The translations under genes were made by a program, and so were the position numbers. 42,880 bases of DNA from the NCBI GenBank assembly GCA_016928305.1, contig JAFGKY010000060.1:1-42880 (forward strand). The letters run 5' to 3'. The stretch is from Bacteroidales bacterium (GTDB lineage: Bacteria > Bacteroidota > Bacteroidia > Bacteroidales > UBA10428). The notes beneath the pieces are model-generated. The model saw only the letters and a list, made by a program, of their open reading frames with translations, had not been told where the DNA came from and did not search any database. Shown here piece by piece: positions 8,199 through 17,610 of this stretch (position 1 is the first letter of the stretch; each line of letters starts with the position of its first letter).

Positions 8199-8831
8199 TT
8201 AGAATCTATATCCCAGTGACAAGCCAAATCCGGTATTTTTGTATGAAGTCTTATCGTTGGTATCTCCCGTATTATCGGGATAGATTTCCAGCAATCCAAG
8301 CTGGAAGTTCAGCTGAAACAACAGGTCGAATTCGAATTCATACCCGGCCAGCAGGTTAGCTCCCATATCAAAGGCTTTAAAGGCATTATTCTCAGCGGTG
8401 GTCATTTCCTTTTTAAAATCGATTTTGGTATCTTCCACCTTGCCGGCAATACCATAAGCTGCGTAAGGCCCAAAGCCCAGAAACACGTGTCCGCTGCCTA
8501 AAAGTGCTTTATATACCAAATTAACAGGTAGTTCAATATAGGAAATACCAATCCTGGCTTCAGGAGATACTTCTTTATTTTTGGCTCCTTTGGTGGCAAA
8601 CAACAAACCAGGTTGGAGGTAGATATCTTTTGCAATCGGTATTTCAACATTGACTCCGGCATTATAACCAACGATCATGCCATTATCGAGCTTGTCATCT
8701 GCGTAGTTTTTACCGTTAATATTTTGAAGGTTTACACCGGCACGAATGCCAATAGTGATTTGGGTTTGCGCAGTAATGGTCAGCACAGCCGGCAGAACAA
8801 TAATAGCGATTATTGTCTTTATGGATTTCAA
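8199..8831 (-). CDS. Outer-membrane beta-barrel protein (PorT/OMP_b-brl_2 type)
   Basis: The 210-residue protein has a signal peptide (IIAIIVLPAVLTITAQT). The mature part consists of alternating amphipathic strands, beginning ITIGIRAGVNLQNI and ending GFGLSLGYRF. The C-terminal phenylalanine is typical for outer-membrane barrels. The size fits an eight-stranded barrel of the group annotated as PorT-family or outer-membrane beta-barrel proteins in Bacteroidota. Its individual role cannot be told from sequence. It lies 78 nt downstream of the GH105 gene on the same strand, so the two may be co-transcribed; a terminator-like hairpin follows. Confidence 0.85.
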   Translation of the reverse strand: MKSIKTIIAIIVLPAVLTITAQTQITIGIRAGVNLQNINGKNYADDKLDNGMIVGYNAGVNVEIPIAKDIYLQPGLLFATKGAKNKEVSPEARIGISYIELPVNLVYKALLGSGHVFLGFGPYAAYGIAGKVEDTKIDFKKEMTTAENNAFKAFDMGANLLAGYEFEFDLLFQLNFQLGLLEIYPDNTGDTNDKTSYKNTGFGLSLGYRF

Positions 8832-8909
8832 GTTTCTTGAATGGGTTGGTTGAATTAAAATTATTGAAAATATTTGTAATAAGCGATATCTTCCATGAGC
8901 AATACAGCA

Positions 8910-10373
8910 TTACTTTTTTCGGCCTATCAGTTGGGTTCTTGCATCATGTTCGGTCTGAAGGCGGATAATGTATATGCCATCTGGTACCTCATTTCCGCAT
9001 ATATCTGTTCCGTTCCAAGTCAGCCGGTGATTTTCCCCGTTCAGCTTCGGTTGTTCACCATATTCAAAGATTTTTCTGCCATGCAGGTCAAAAATTGCAA
9101 TAATGTATATTCCTGGATCAGAAAGATTAACAGTGATATCGATTAAATCCCGGAATGGATTTGGAAAGGCTTTGAGAGCTGTCCATTCATCTATCTGAGC
9201 TGTTCCGGATGACGAAGGTCCGGGGATGGTGTCGGCTGAACCTGGCACCAGCTTATATACCTCACTGCCGGCAAGCAAAAATGCTCCCAGTCCGTAATCC
9301 TCGAAATTAGGCACCTTGTCGTATGTGACCGGCTGCCCGTCAGACGGTTGTTTGCCAGTGCCCTGAACATAGCCTAAAAATCCGTCCGGATGCAGTGCTT
9401 CATTGATCATACCGTTCCATGCCTTTATCACGTATGGCTTATAGATTTCATCACTGAGGATGCTGTCGTTGATCCCCCATGCCAGCCCAAAAGTGAAAAA
9501 AGCTGTCCCTGAGGTTTCTTTTCCGCCATAATCATTTGAGTCAACAAGGCTCGGGTTCCAGAAACCGTCATAGCGCTGAAGGCCGATCAACGCACCGGCC
9601 ATTTCTTTGAATGTGGTTTCATATTCCGCACGATGAGGTGCATCGGCAGGCAGTACATCAAGCACCCTCGCAAGAGCTGCAAATACCCAACCGTTGCCTC
9701 TTGACCAGTAACAATTCAAACCTAGGGGTGTGGTAAAGGGAGGATCAAAGTCTCTGTCCCTCCACCAGAGATGATCGGCCGGGTTATGCAGTCCGTTGGT
9801 ACCATGTGAAGTTTTTGTGTAATAAAACAAATCGTACATTTTTTCATAATAACCCGTATCATTATATATGACTCCAAGTTTGGCAAATATAGGCATGGCC
9901 ATTTGCACGGCATCGATCCACCACCAGTCGTCCGACTTCGTACTGTTAACCATGGCGTCAATGCATGTTTTTATCGGCTCTATCCTCTCGGATTGATTGT
10001 CAAGTTGATAAAGTTCGATATAGGTTTGTCCGCAACACTGGTCATCAGCGTTCCGGGTTATACCTCCATAGGCCGGTTCCCAGGAATGACTCTCACCCCA
10101 TTCAACCGCATAATCATAGAATTCCTGCTGCGGATCAATACTATATAGCGCCATCAGTCCTTCATAATATGTTGCCCGGGTCCAGATGTTACTCGGCCGT
10201 ACTTTATCGGTGACAATATCTATGCCCGGATCAGGCCATTTATTCATGAAATACTGATTGGCCAGTAACATTTTCTCCAACACAGAACGTTTATCAGGTA
10301 AAAGCTGGGCATTTAATGCTTCTGAAAGTGATCCGGAGAAGAGAATTAATGTTATAATGAATTTTTTCAACAT
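8910..10373 (-). CDS. GH105-type unsaturated glycuronyl hydrolase with T9SS sorting domain
   Basis: The 487-residue protein has a signal peptide ending near LNAQ and an (alpha/alpha)6-barrel hydrolase domain at about 30-375. Family motifs are DDQCCGQTYIELY (110-122), WWWIDAVQMAMP (150-161; D154 is in the position of the catalytic Asp), YWSRGNGWVFAALARVL (222-238) and KETSGTAFFTFGLAWG. GH105 enzymes remove the 4,5-unsaturated uronic acid left by polysaccharide lyases, for example from rhamnogalacturonan or ulvan fragments. The substrate here is not determined. Residues about 400-487 (FPNPFRDLIDITV through DGIYIIRL) are a T9SS sorting domain, which makes this enzyme extracytoplasmic, whereas many GH105 enzymes act in the periplasm or cytoplasm. 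It is divergent from a membrane-tethered regulator gene. Confidence 0.88.
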   Translation of the reverse strand: MLKKFIITLILFSGSLSEALNAQLLPDKRSVLEKMLLANQYFMNKWPDPGIDIVTDKVRPSNIWTRATYYEGLMALYSIDPQQEFYDYAVEWGESHSWEPAYGGITRNADDQCCGQTYIELYQLDNQSERIEPIKTCIDAMVNSTKSDDWWWIDAVQMAMPIFAKLGVIYNDTGYYEKMYDLFYYTKTSHGTNGLHNPADHLWWRDRDFDPPFTTPLGLNCYWSRGNGWVFAALARVLDVLPADAPHRAEYETTFKEMAGALIGLQRYDGFWNPSLVDSNDYGGKETSGTAFFTFGLAWGINDSILSDEIYKPYVIKAWNGMINEALHPDGFLGYVQGTGKQPSDGQPVTYDKVPNFEDYGLGAFLLAGSEVYKLVPGSADTIPGPSSSGTAQIDEWTALKAFPNPFRDLIDITVNLSDPGIYIIAIFDLHGRKIFEYGEQPKLNGENHRLTWNGTDICGNEVPDGIYIIRLQTEHDARTQLIGRKK

Positions 10374-10514
10374 GGTAACATTTAGGGCATAAATTTTCTG
10401 CTTATAAACTTAGTCAAAAATCGTGGCAAAGACAAGAACAAATTTTTAGCAGATCTGAAAAACGTATTTGTATACAATTCCAACATTCCGTTCCTGCATT
10501 CTTCCAAATATTGT

Positions 10515-10522
10515 TAAATTTG
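10515..10522 (+). promoter_or_regulatory. Candidate -7 element for the propeller/LuxR regulator
   Basis: TAAATTTG matches TAnnTTTG. Transcription would start near 10529, only 9 nt before the first in-frame ATG (10538) but about 50 nt before the ATG at 10580. This supports the later start. Confidence 0.45.
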
Positions 10523-10579
10523 AATACATGAATTTACATGGCAAATTCGCGGTTTAGTATCGATAATGCCATCAAAACC

Positions 10580-13552
10580 ATGCGCAAAGACATGAGTTGC
10601 TTGCCGGTCAAACGATTGCTGGTGGCCGTCCTTGTATTGGCAGGACTGTGGAATGAATCGGCCTTTTCCCAGCTTAAGACCATAGGCATTCCTTTTATCC
10701 GGAATTATACCCGTAAAGAATATAATGCAGGCACGCAAAACTGGTCTGTTACACAGGATAACAGGGGTGTGATGTATTATGGAAATAACGATGGGATACT
10801 TGAATATGATGGCAATTCATGGCAAGTGTATGGCATTCCCAATCATTCTATTGTCAGAAGCCTTTCATGTGATACAAACGGAACAATATATGCAGGAGCT
10901 TTCAATGAGTTCGGATTCCTTTTTCCGGATAACCGGGGACAGTTGGTGTATCATTCTTTGTCATCAAAGCTTGATCCGGCATACCGGTTATTTGATGACA
11001 TATGGAGGATATATAAGATGGAAGAAGGTATGTTGTTTCATTCTTTTTATGCAATTTTCTATGTTAAAGATACGGCTGTAACTGTTGTTAAATTCAATGA
11101 TTCTTTTGGATATTCGGGAGCATGGAATAATACACTGTATATTCACCGGCCCGGTAAAGGATTGTATGCCATTGACCTGCATGGTAAGGACTCGCTGATC
11201 ACCGACGGGGCATTCTTTGCTGACAGGACTATAACATTTCTGATGCCGTGGAAGAATTCCATATTGGCCGGAACCAACAACGAAGGCATGTATGTTCTTG
11301 ATGACAATAGATTCAGGATGTGGAATTGTCCCGTGAATGCATTTCTTAAAGAGAATCAGATTTTCACCGGAATGATCCTGGATCAGGATATATATGCTAT
11401 CGGAACGGTACAGAATGGAGTAGTTATTTTTGATACTGATGGAAACCTGATCCAACACATCAGTAAATCTCATGGTCTTCAAAACAATACTGTCCTTAGC
11501 CTGTTTCAGGACAGGCACAGGAACCTCTGGCTGGGACTGGATAATGGAATTGATTATATAAAGCTGAATTCACCGATAACCTACCTGAGTCCCTTAAAAG
11601 AGATCGGTGCCGGATATGTTTCTGTTCTGCATCGGGGCATTCTGTACCTTGGCACCAACCAGGGGCTTTATTATGCTGACTGGGAACGGCTTATCAGCAA
11701 AGATTTCCGTTATCCTGATTTCGTCAGGATACCGAATACATCCGGTCAGGTATGGAACCTGCAGGTATTTGGAGGAAAACTGATTTGCGGGCATAACAAT
11801 GGTTTTTATGAAATTAACGGAACATCTGCGCGTCATTTTGCCAATTGGCCCGGTGGTTGGATTTGCCTTGTTCTGCCGGCATATCCGGAATACTTTTTGG
11901 GCGGTACATACCGTGGACTGATTTTAATACGAAAACAACCGTCAACAGGATCAATGACCATGGTCAGGCCAATTGCCGGTTTTAGTGAGTCATGCCGAGA
12001 AGTTGAACTGGATGACCGGAACAATATATGGATCGGTCATGGATACAAAGGAATCTTCAGGCTCAGGTTAAATGAAAGGCTTGACAGTGTGATCTGGCAG
12101 ACCTGCTATAACTCGCAGCATGGTCTTCCGTCAGACTATGGTAATGGCTTGTTTACTTTCAACAATGAAATTATGGTTTCTTCAGTCGGAGGGATTTTTA
12201 TATTTGATTGGCAAAAAGAGAGATTTGTACCGGGTGAAGAATACAATGCAATGTTTGGGATGCGGAAAATTGACAAGGTCTTTCAGGATACCGGCCGGGA
12301 TATCTGGTATTTTCAAGACAACGAGCTGTCCCTTTTGCGGCAGAGCTATAATGGTAATCTGAATCCGGAATCCCTTCCTTTTGCTGAATTAAAAGATAAT
12401 TTTGTCATACCCTATGAACATATCCATTTTATCAATAACCGTAATATCATTATTTCGACACAGGACGGTTTTTTGCACTTTGATCCTGCACAGGTAAAGG
12501 CTATGAAGTCGGAATTGTCAGTGCTTATAAGACAGGTTGTAACAACGGAAGGCCGGATAATCTTTGGTGGAAACTACCGCAATGATAAAGGCATGAGTTC
12601 TGTCACGCGGCCTTATTATCAACTCGAATACTTGCCGTATCAGTATAAGGACCTGCATTTTGAATATACCGCTACTTCCTTCGATAACAGCGATAACATC
12701 GAATATTCCTATTTCCTGGAAGGCTTCGATAGGAACTGGTCGGCCTGGTCTCCGGTTAAAAGCAAGGACTATACAAACCTCAGGGAAGGAAGCTATATTT
12801 TTCATGTGAAAGCCCGAACGCTGATCGATCCTCCGACCAAAGCCGTTACTTTTGAATTTGTGATTAATCCTCCCTGGTACCGGTCAGCCTTTGCTTTTCT
12901 TGTATATGTCCTGCTTGTCATGGTTGCTGGTTATGCCATCATACGGATGGTAAAGAAAAGGATAGAAAGAGAAAAGAACATTCTGCGATTGAAACAGAAA
13001 AATGAGCTGGAGAGAAAACAAAAAGAATTTGAAAATGAAAAACTACAGGCTGAACAGCAGATCATGAACCTGAAAAACGAGAAACTGGAGATTGAAGTGG
13101 AGCGAAATAAAACCGAGCTGGAAAGCCGTACACGCGAACTGGCAGCCATTGCCATGCAAATAACCTATAAAAACGAATTGCTTAACCAACTGAAGAACAA
13201 GTTGATTAAAGTGTCACAAAAAATAAACCACGATGAATCAAAAAAGCAAATGATGGAAATGGTCAGGAAACTTGAAGAAGAGCATGCCCATGAAGAAGAC
13301 TGGCATTTGTTTGAGCAGCATTTTGACCAGGTCCACGAGAATTTTCTGAAGCAGATTAAAGAAACTTATCCAAGTCTGACCCCTAAAGACTTGAAAATAT
13401 GTGCATACCTGCGTATGAACTTGTCTTCCAAAGAAATTGCACCCCTGCTCAACATTTCCGTCAGGGGAGTTGAAATCAGCCGATACAGGCTCAGAAAAAA
13501 GCTTAATCTCGAAAGGGATTACAACCTGATTGAATTCCTTATGAAGATTTAA
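10580..13552 (+). CDS. Membrane-tethered sensor-regulator: propeller, Y_Y_Y, TM, coiled coil, LuxR-type HTH
   Basis: A start at 10580 gives a compact signal peptide (CLPVKRLLVAVLVLAGLW..AFSQ) and 990 residues; the frame is open from ATG 10538. The periplasmic part (about 30-700) has propeller-blade repeats such as WSVTQDNRGVMYYGNNDGIL and LFQDRHRNLWLGLDNGI. A Y_Y_Y domain follows at about 705-770 (YSYFLEGFDRNWSAWSP, YTNLREGSYIFHVKA). One TM helix (FLVYVLLVMVAGYAII) and a long charged coiled coil come next. The C-terminal ~60 residues are a LuxR/GerE-like HTH (LTPKDLKICAYLRM, SSKEIAPLLNISVRGVEISR). No kinase or receiver domain is present, so this is a one-component transcription regulator that senses outside and binds DNA inside. 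Divergence from GH105 suggests it controls that gene; this is inferred. Confidence 0.88.
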   Translation: MRKDMSCLPVKRLLVAVLVLAGLWNESAFSQLKTIGIPFIRNYTRKEYNAGTQNWSVTQDNRGVMYYGNNDGILEYDGNSWQVYGIPNHSIVRSLSCDTNGTIYAGAFNEFGFLFPDNRGQLVYHSLSSKLDPAYRLFDDIWRIYKMEEGMLFHSFYAIFYVKDTAVTVVKFNDSFGYSGAWNNTLYIHRPGKGLYAIDLHGKDSLITDGAFFADRTITFLMPWKNSILAGTNNEGMYVLDDNRFRMWNCPVNAFLKENQIFTGMILDQDIYAIGTVQNGVVIFDTDGNLIQHISKSHGLQNNTVLSLFQDRHRNLWLGLDNGIDYIKLNSPITYLSPLKEIGAGYVSVLHRGILYLGTNQGLYYADWERLISKDFRYPDFVRIPNTSGQVWNLQVFGGKLICGHNNGFYEINGTSARHFANWPGGWICLVLPAYPEYFLGGTYRGLILIRKQPSTGSMTMVRPIAGFSESCREVELDDRNNIWIGHGYKGIFRLRLNERLDSVIWQTCYNSQHGLPSDYGNGLFTFNNEIMVSSVGGIFIFDWQKERFVPGEEYNAMFGMRKIDKVFQDTGRDIWYFQDNELSLLRQSYNGNLNPESLPFAELKDNFVIPYEHIHFINNRNIIISTQDGFLHFDPAQVKAMKSELSVLIRQVVTTEGRIIFGGNYRNDKGMSSVTRPYYQLEYLPYQYKDLHFEYTATSFDNSDNIEYSYFLEGFDRNWSAWSPVKSKDYTNLREGSYIFHVKARTLIDPPTKAVTFEFVINPPWYRSAFAFLVYVLLVMVAGYAIIRMVKKRIEREKNILRLKQKNELERKQKEFENEKLQAEQQIMNLKNEKLEIEVERNKTELESRTRELAAIAMQITYKNELLNQLKNKLIKVSQKINHDESKKQMMEMVRKLEEEHAHEEDWHLFEQHFDQVHENFLKQIKETYPSLTPKDLKICAYLRMNLSSKEIAPLLNISVRGVEISRYRLRKKLNLERDYNLIEFLMKI

Positions 13553-13618
13553 TGAGTGAAACCTATTCATTATTAATAACGTATGAGTATTAAACTAACA
13601 AAATAAAAACTGAAAGCC

Positions 13619-14311
13619 ATGAAAAAATTATTCCATTATCTGCCACTGATCATTTTAATCCTCTGCGGTTGTTCGAAAGAAAAAGACAAGGATGACTATG
13701 AGCCTTTCAATGAAACCTGTGAAGCTGCCTCTTTGAACGGACTGGTGGCTGAAATCGACGGTGATGTATCCTATGAGATGGTGGAGGACACTGCGCTGAT
13801 GAATCAATATATTAACTGTATCATGAATTGTCAGAACATCAATCCCGGTGATATGAACTGCATAATGGACTGCCTCGATGAAGCCGGATTAACGAGTTCA
13901 GGAGGATCATTCAGCCTTTCTGTAAAATTTACCAATGTTACTTCCACACAGATAACTTACACCATAGTGCCTGGTACCTGGTTTTTCCCGGGTTCGAGTG
14001 ATTACCAGCCGATGCTGATTGCTGTGCGGGTAGTTATCATAGTACCTGCTTATGAAACGGTTACCACCACCATTCCTGTATATTGCCTGGCTGCTTCAAA
14101 ATCGGCACCCGACAGTGAATCGGAATATACCTTATGCGATATTGTATCTTCCGGATGCCTGGCAGAAATTGTTGACATATTGAGAACGAAGGATATGGAG
14201 AATCTTTCGTATTCTGAGACTTCAATGGTACAGGATATTATATGGGACTGTTCGGAAGGGGAGGATGAAATTGACTTTGATTACCTTCGCAGCCTGCCGG
14301 ACCTGAAATAA
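13619..14311 (+). CDS. Cys-rich putative lipoprotein
   Basis: The 230-residue product has a lipoprotein signal with lipobox LILCGC (Cys at about 17-19), followed by acidic and lysine residues. A short region (about 58-85) carries two CxxxC motifs nine residues apart: C-IMN-C and C-IMD-C. Residues about 90-215 look like a beta-rich domain followed by helices (YTIVPGTWFFPGSSDYQPM, VTTTIPVYCLAASKS, LAEIVDILRTKDMEN, MVQDIIWDCSEG). The same layout, with a VYCL strand and a final helix of the QxAIW type, is seen in hypothetical secreted proteins, but I cannot name the family. It follows the regulator gene by 66 nt on the same strand and converges on the permease gene. Confidence 0.8.
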   Translation: MKKLFHYLPLIILILCGCSKEKDKDDYEPFNETCEAASLNGLVAEIDGDVSYEMVEDTALMNQYINCIMNCQNINPGDMNCIMDCLDEAGLTSSGGSFSLSVKFTNVTSTQITYTIVPGTWFFPGSSDYQPMLIAVRVVIIVPAYETVTTTIPVYCLAASKSAPDSESEYTLCDIVSSGCLAEIVDILRTKDMENLSYSETSMVQDIIWDCSEGEDEIDFDYLRSLPDLK

Positions 14312-14357
14312 TGGGGTAAGCCCTGAATCATTTGTTGTTTTTTAAACCGTGATTGCA

Positions 14358-15587
14358 TCATGGCTTTTCTTCTTGGGGCAGTGTTTCTGCTATCGATGAT
14401 TCTCTTATGACCGGGTATCTGAGCAGGAAGTATCCGACAGCAGCTATAATAAGGTAACATACAGCCAGTATCAGCAGAGAGATTTGAAGCCCGACATGGA
14501 TGGATAACTGATTGTAAAGGGCCGGAATTAACGCGCCTCCGGAAATGGCCATGATCAGCACCGCCCCGTCAAAACAGGATGGATTAACGGATTGATTCAG
14601 CCCTGTGGCAAAAAGAGCAGGAAACATAATGGAATTGAAAAATCCCAGCAGGATGAGAAGCCAAACCATAACTCCGAAGGGAAGAAAATGCGTTGCAATC
14701 AGTATCGCTATGCACAAAATGGCATTGATCTGAAGTACGGCAACCGGTGACCGGAACTGAAAAAATGCAAAACCTGCAAACCTGCCTGCCATCATCCCTC
14801 CCCAGTAACATAACAGCATAATTGTAATAACACCGGATGAATAGGATTCTGAGAAGGTGGATTGTATAATGCGGCTCACCGTTAGTTCAGCTCCCACATA
14901 AAAAAAGATCGCTAAGGCAGCCAAATACAATCCCGGGCTGTGATTAAACCATATCCGGGATTTTTGCTGTGGAATTGCCGGTTTTCCCGGAAAATGCAAC
15001 CGGGTGTATAACAAGGATGCGAAAACAATAAGGATGGTTATGATCAGATAGGGTTGTTGAATGTTACGGGCATTGTATACGATGCTGTCATGACCTGTGA
15101 ATATGGGATTAAAGGTAACGGCAAGTACCAGCACATATCCCAGTGAGTTTATAGCCTGTGCCAGGCTTAACCTGACCGCTGCCTGTTGTTTGTGTCCCAG
15201 GATACTTACATATGTGTTTGCCGCTACCTGAATGAGGGTAATACCTGAGGCGAGGATCACAAAGCCGGTGATAAAGACAGCATAGGAGATATATTTCGAA
15301 GCAAATATAAAAAGGATGGTCCCGAGAGCCGTGATGAACAATCCAATAATAATGCTTCTTTTGTAATTAACTGCTTTTATCAACAAGGCGGAAGGAATAG
15401 CCATTATCAGGTACGAACCAAAGAAGGCATTTGCAAAACCGAAGGTTGATGTATACTTAAAAATAAAGAGTTTTTCGAGATGAGGAATTATCAAAGTGTT
15501 CAGGCATGTCAAAGCACCCCATAGAAAAAACAGAAAAAACAGACCCGCCAGTGCAGGTTTTTTTATATCATGGTTAAACGGGTACAT
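14358..15587 (-). CDS. Sugar:H+ symporter of the MFS, FHS (FucP/GluP-like) family
   Basis: The 409-residue protein has about 12 hydrophobic helices. Its first helix, FLFFLWGALTCLNTLIIPHL, carries the F-x-W-G..N motif region typical of the fucose/galactose/glucose permease (FHS) branch of the major facilitator superfamily. The central part has ANTYVSILG and RLSLAQAINSLGY, also conserved in FHS members. It would sit in the inner membrane and import a monosaccharide or short oligosaccharide. Its start codon is 3 nt after the stop of the GH16 gene, so it is almost certainly translated from the same mRNA as the polysaccharide utilisation operon. The likely cargo is therefore glucose or a gluco-oligosaccharide; this is an inference from context. 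Confidence 0.92.
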   Translation of the reverse strand: MYPFNHDIKKPALAGLFFLFFLWGALTCLNTLIIPHLEKLFIFKYTSTFGFANAFFGSYLIMAIPSALLIKAVNYKRSIIIGLFITALGTILFIFASKYISYAVFITGFVILASGITLIQVAANTYVSILGHKQQAAVRLSLAQAINSLGYVLVLAVTFNPIFTGHDSIVYNARNIQQPYLIITILIVFASLLYTRLHFPGKPAIPQQKSRIWFNHSPGLYLAALAIFFYVGAELTVSRIIQSTFSESYSSGVITIMLLCYWGGMMAGRFAGFAFFQFRSPVAVLQINAILCIAILIATHFLPFGVMVWLLILLGFFNSIMFPALFATGLNQSVNPSCFDGAVLIMAISGGALIPALYNQLSIHVGLQISLLILAVCYLIIAAVGYFLLRYPVIRESSIAETLPQEEKP

Positions 15588-15590
15588 CGG

Positions 15591-17606
15591 TTACCAATGG
15601 ACGATTTTTACAATCTCTGTTTCATAATCAGCCTTTATAATGCGAAGAAAATATAATCCCGGTCTGTAGTTTTGCAAATCAAGAGCAATATCTTCAGGTT
15701 GTTTACACAGATGATCCTCAACCTGTAAGGTTTTTCCAGCCATATCACAGAGGACAATTTTCTGAATCCGTCCGTCATTTTTAATATAAACTGTGTTATT
15801 TACGGGATTAGGATACACCGTTATCTTTTCAGGTCTGATCTCTTTGACCGCATCGGGTATTGTGGTATCAATGATTATATTGCCAATATTAAAACCACCT
15901 GTGACAGCATACAAACGCATGATCGTATCCGTTGTATAGAATGGGATATCATTGGCGATAAGGGTAGTGAATGTACTCCAGGAACCCGTAAAAGGTATGT
16001 CTATATCCGGAATACGTTCTTCTCCGTTGATGATTATCCGCAGCGGACCTCTTGTTGCATTGTTACTGGCAATCCGGAAACCGGCCTGATAATAATCATC
16101 CCGTGAAACCCTGATCGTATATTCCAGCCACTCCCCGTCACTTATCCACCCAACATTCGTTGTACCGTTATCGTTGTATTCTGTATCCACTCCTTCATCC
16201 CCGCGGGGCCCTGATCCCTGGTTGGCAGTCTCGGCATCGTGATAGGCCACACCCTCTCCTCCGTAGTCGAATGCAGTTGCATTGATAATACCGGGGATCG
16301 GGTGGGGAACATCCGGATCGGGATAGGCATATTGACCATAAAGCCTGAGTTTCCTGCTTATGTTATAGGTTCCGCATGTGTTTTCGATGGATAAGAGAAC
16401 AGAGCCGGAGGATTCACCCCAGGTAACGGTTAATGAGTCATTACCCTGCCCATTGGTAATTGTAACTCCGGACGGGACAGTCCACGTAAAGGATGAACCG
16501 AAAAGGAGCGGTGTCCTCAGCAAAACATTATCCTGAAAGGACCCTACAAAGACAGGCCCGTAAATGATATAATCATCAATTCCGACAGGATATGCAAGAT
16601 CATATTCACCACAGGATGTGGACACATGACACAAAAGCGTGTCTGACGAACATCCCCAGCGCACATATACTTCGCTGGAGTCAGCCGGGGAAGTGATTTC
16701 ACCATCCCCTTTCAACGACCAGGAATAGCTGGCTTCCTGATCGTGGTACAGAAAAAAATGCAAATCTTCCTGCAGCGGAAACGCTTTTGGAGGTCCATGG
16801 ATGGTCAGCTTATCAGAGGACTGGTATACCCTGGCATAGTCAATCTCCATGCGGGCAGGGAAGGCAGTGGGATCGACGCCCTGAGAACCTCCCCAGCTGC
16901 CTCCCACCGCAAGGTTTAACACGAGATGAAACCGCTTGTCAAAAGGCCATGTGGTGTATCCGGTGTGAAGGTTATTAAAGGTGTAATATTTGGTATCGTC
17001 TACGTATAATTCAATCGCTTCGGGAGTCCATGAGGTTTTGTATACGTGGAAGGTGTCGGCTGCATCGGTTAAGGTTACCGAGCTGCCCTTCTGCGTCCCC
17101 AGTGAATGATTGAAGGCTTCGGTATGGATGGTGCCGTATACCTTGTTGGTGTCATATCCCACGTACTCCATGATGTCGATCTCACCGCTGCTGGGCCATG
17201 ATCCGTATTCCCAGTCGGTCGGTAACATCCATATTGCTGCCCAGGTGCCTAACCCTACGGGCAGTTTGGCCCGTACCTCAACGGTGCCATACAACCAGTC
17301 GCCTTTAAGTTTCGAGACCAGGCGCGCTGATGTATAGGTGCTGCCAAGGTAAGATTCATTGTGGGCATCGATGATTAGCTTGCCGTTTTCAACACGGGCA
17401 TTCTTTAGCCGTCTGTCGGTATAATACTGCAATTCATTGTTGCCCCAGCCACCGCCGCCTATATCATAACTCCACCGTGTTGAATCAGGCAATCCCTCTG
17501 TGTTGAACTCATCAGCCCAAACCAGTTCGCTGCATTGTCCCTTTGCCCGATCGGGGATCATAAATAACATGGCTGTTGCCAAAAAAAGAAACCCTGATTT
17601 TTTCAT
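15591..17606 (-). CDS. GH16 beta-glucanase (laminarinase-like) with CBM6 and T9SS sorting domain
   Basis: The frame is open from 17765, but the ATG at 17606 is preferred. It starts a clean signal peptide (MKKSGFLFLATAMLF..AKGQ) 4 nt after the GH5 stop, whereas earlier starts lie inside GH5. The product is 671 residues. The GH16 domain is at about 26-265: LVWADEFN, GTWAAIWMLP, and the catalytic GEIDIMEYVG with E142 (nucleophile), D144 and E147 (acid/base). The MEYVG version of the motif and the overall length fit bacterial endo-beta-1,3-glucanases (GH16_3). Two PKD-like domains (about 275-435), a CBM6 (about 445-585; GWISDGEWLEYTI, GGFNIGNIIID) and a T9SS sorting domain (about 595-671) follow. 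It is probably a surface or secreted enzyme that cuts laminarin-type glucan. Confidence 0.92.
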   Translation of the reverse strand: MKKSGFLFLATAMLFMIPDRAKGQCSELVWADEFNTEGLPDSTRWSYDIGGGGWGNNELQYYTDRRLKNARVENGKLIIDAHNESYLGSTYTSARLVSKLKGDWLYGTVEVRAKLPVGLGTWAAIWMLPTDWEYGSWPSSGEIDIMEYVGYDTNKVYGTIHTEAFNHSLGTQKGSSVTLTDAADTFHVYKTSWTPEAIELYVDDTKYYTFNNLHTGYTTWPFDKRFHLVLNLAVGGSWGGSQGVDPTAFPARMEIDYARVYQSSDKLTIHGPPKAFPLQEDLHFFLYHDQEASYSWSLKGDGEITSPADSSEVYVRWGCSSDTLLCHVSTSCGEYDLAYPVGIDDYIIYGPVFVGSFQDNVLLRTPLLFGSSFTWTVPSGVTITNGQGNDSLTVTWGESSGSVLLSIENTCGTYNISRKLRLYGQYAYPDPDVPHPIPGIINATAFDYGGEGVAYHDAETANQGSGPRGDEGVDTEYNDNGTTNVGWISDGEWLEYTIRVSRDDYYQAGFRIASNNATRGPLRIIINGEERIPDIDIPFTGSWSTFTTLIANDIPFYTTDTIMRLYAVTGGFNIGNIIIDTTIPDAVKEIRPEKITVYPNPVNNTVYIKNDGRIQKIVLCDMAGKTLQVEDHLCKQPEDIALDLQNYRPGLYFLRIIKADYETEIVKIVHW

Positions 17607-17610
17607 ATTG

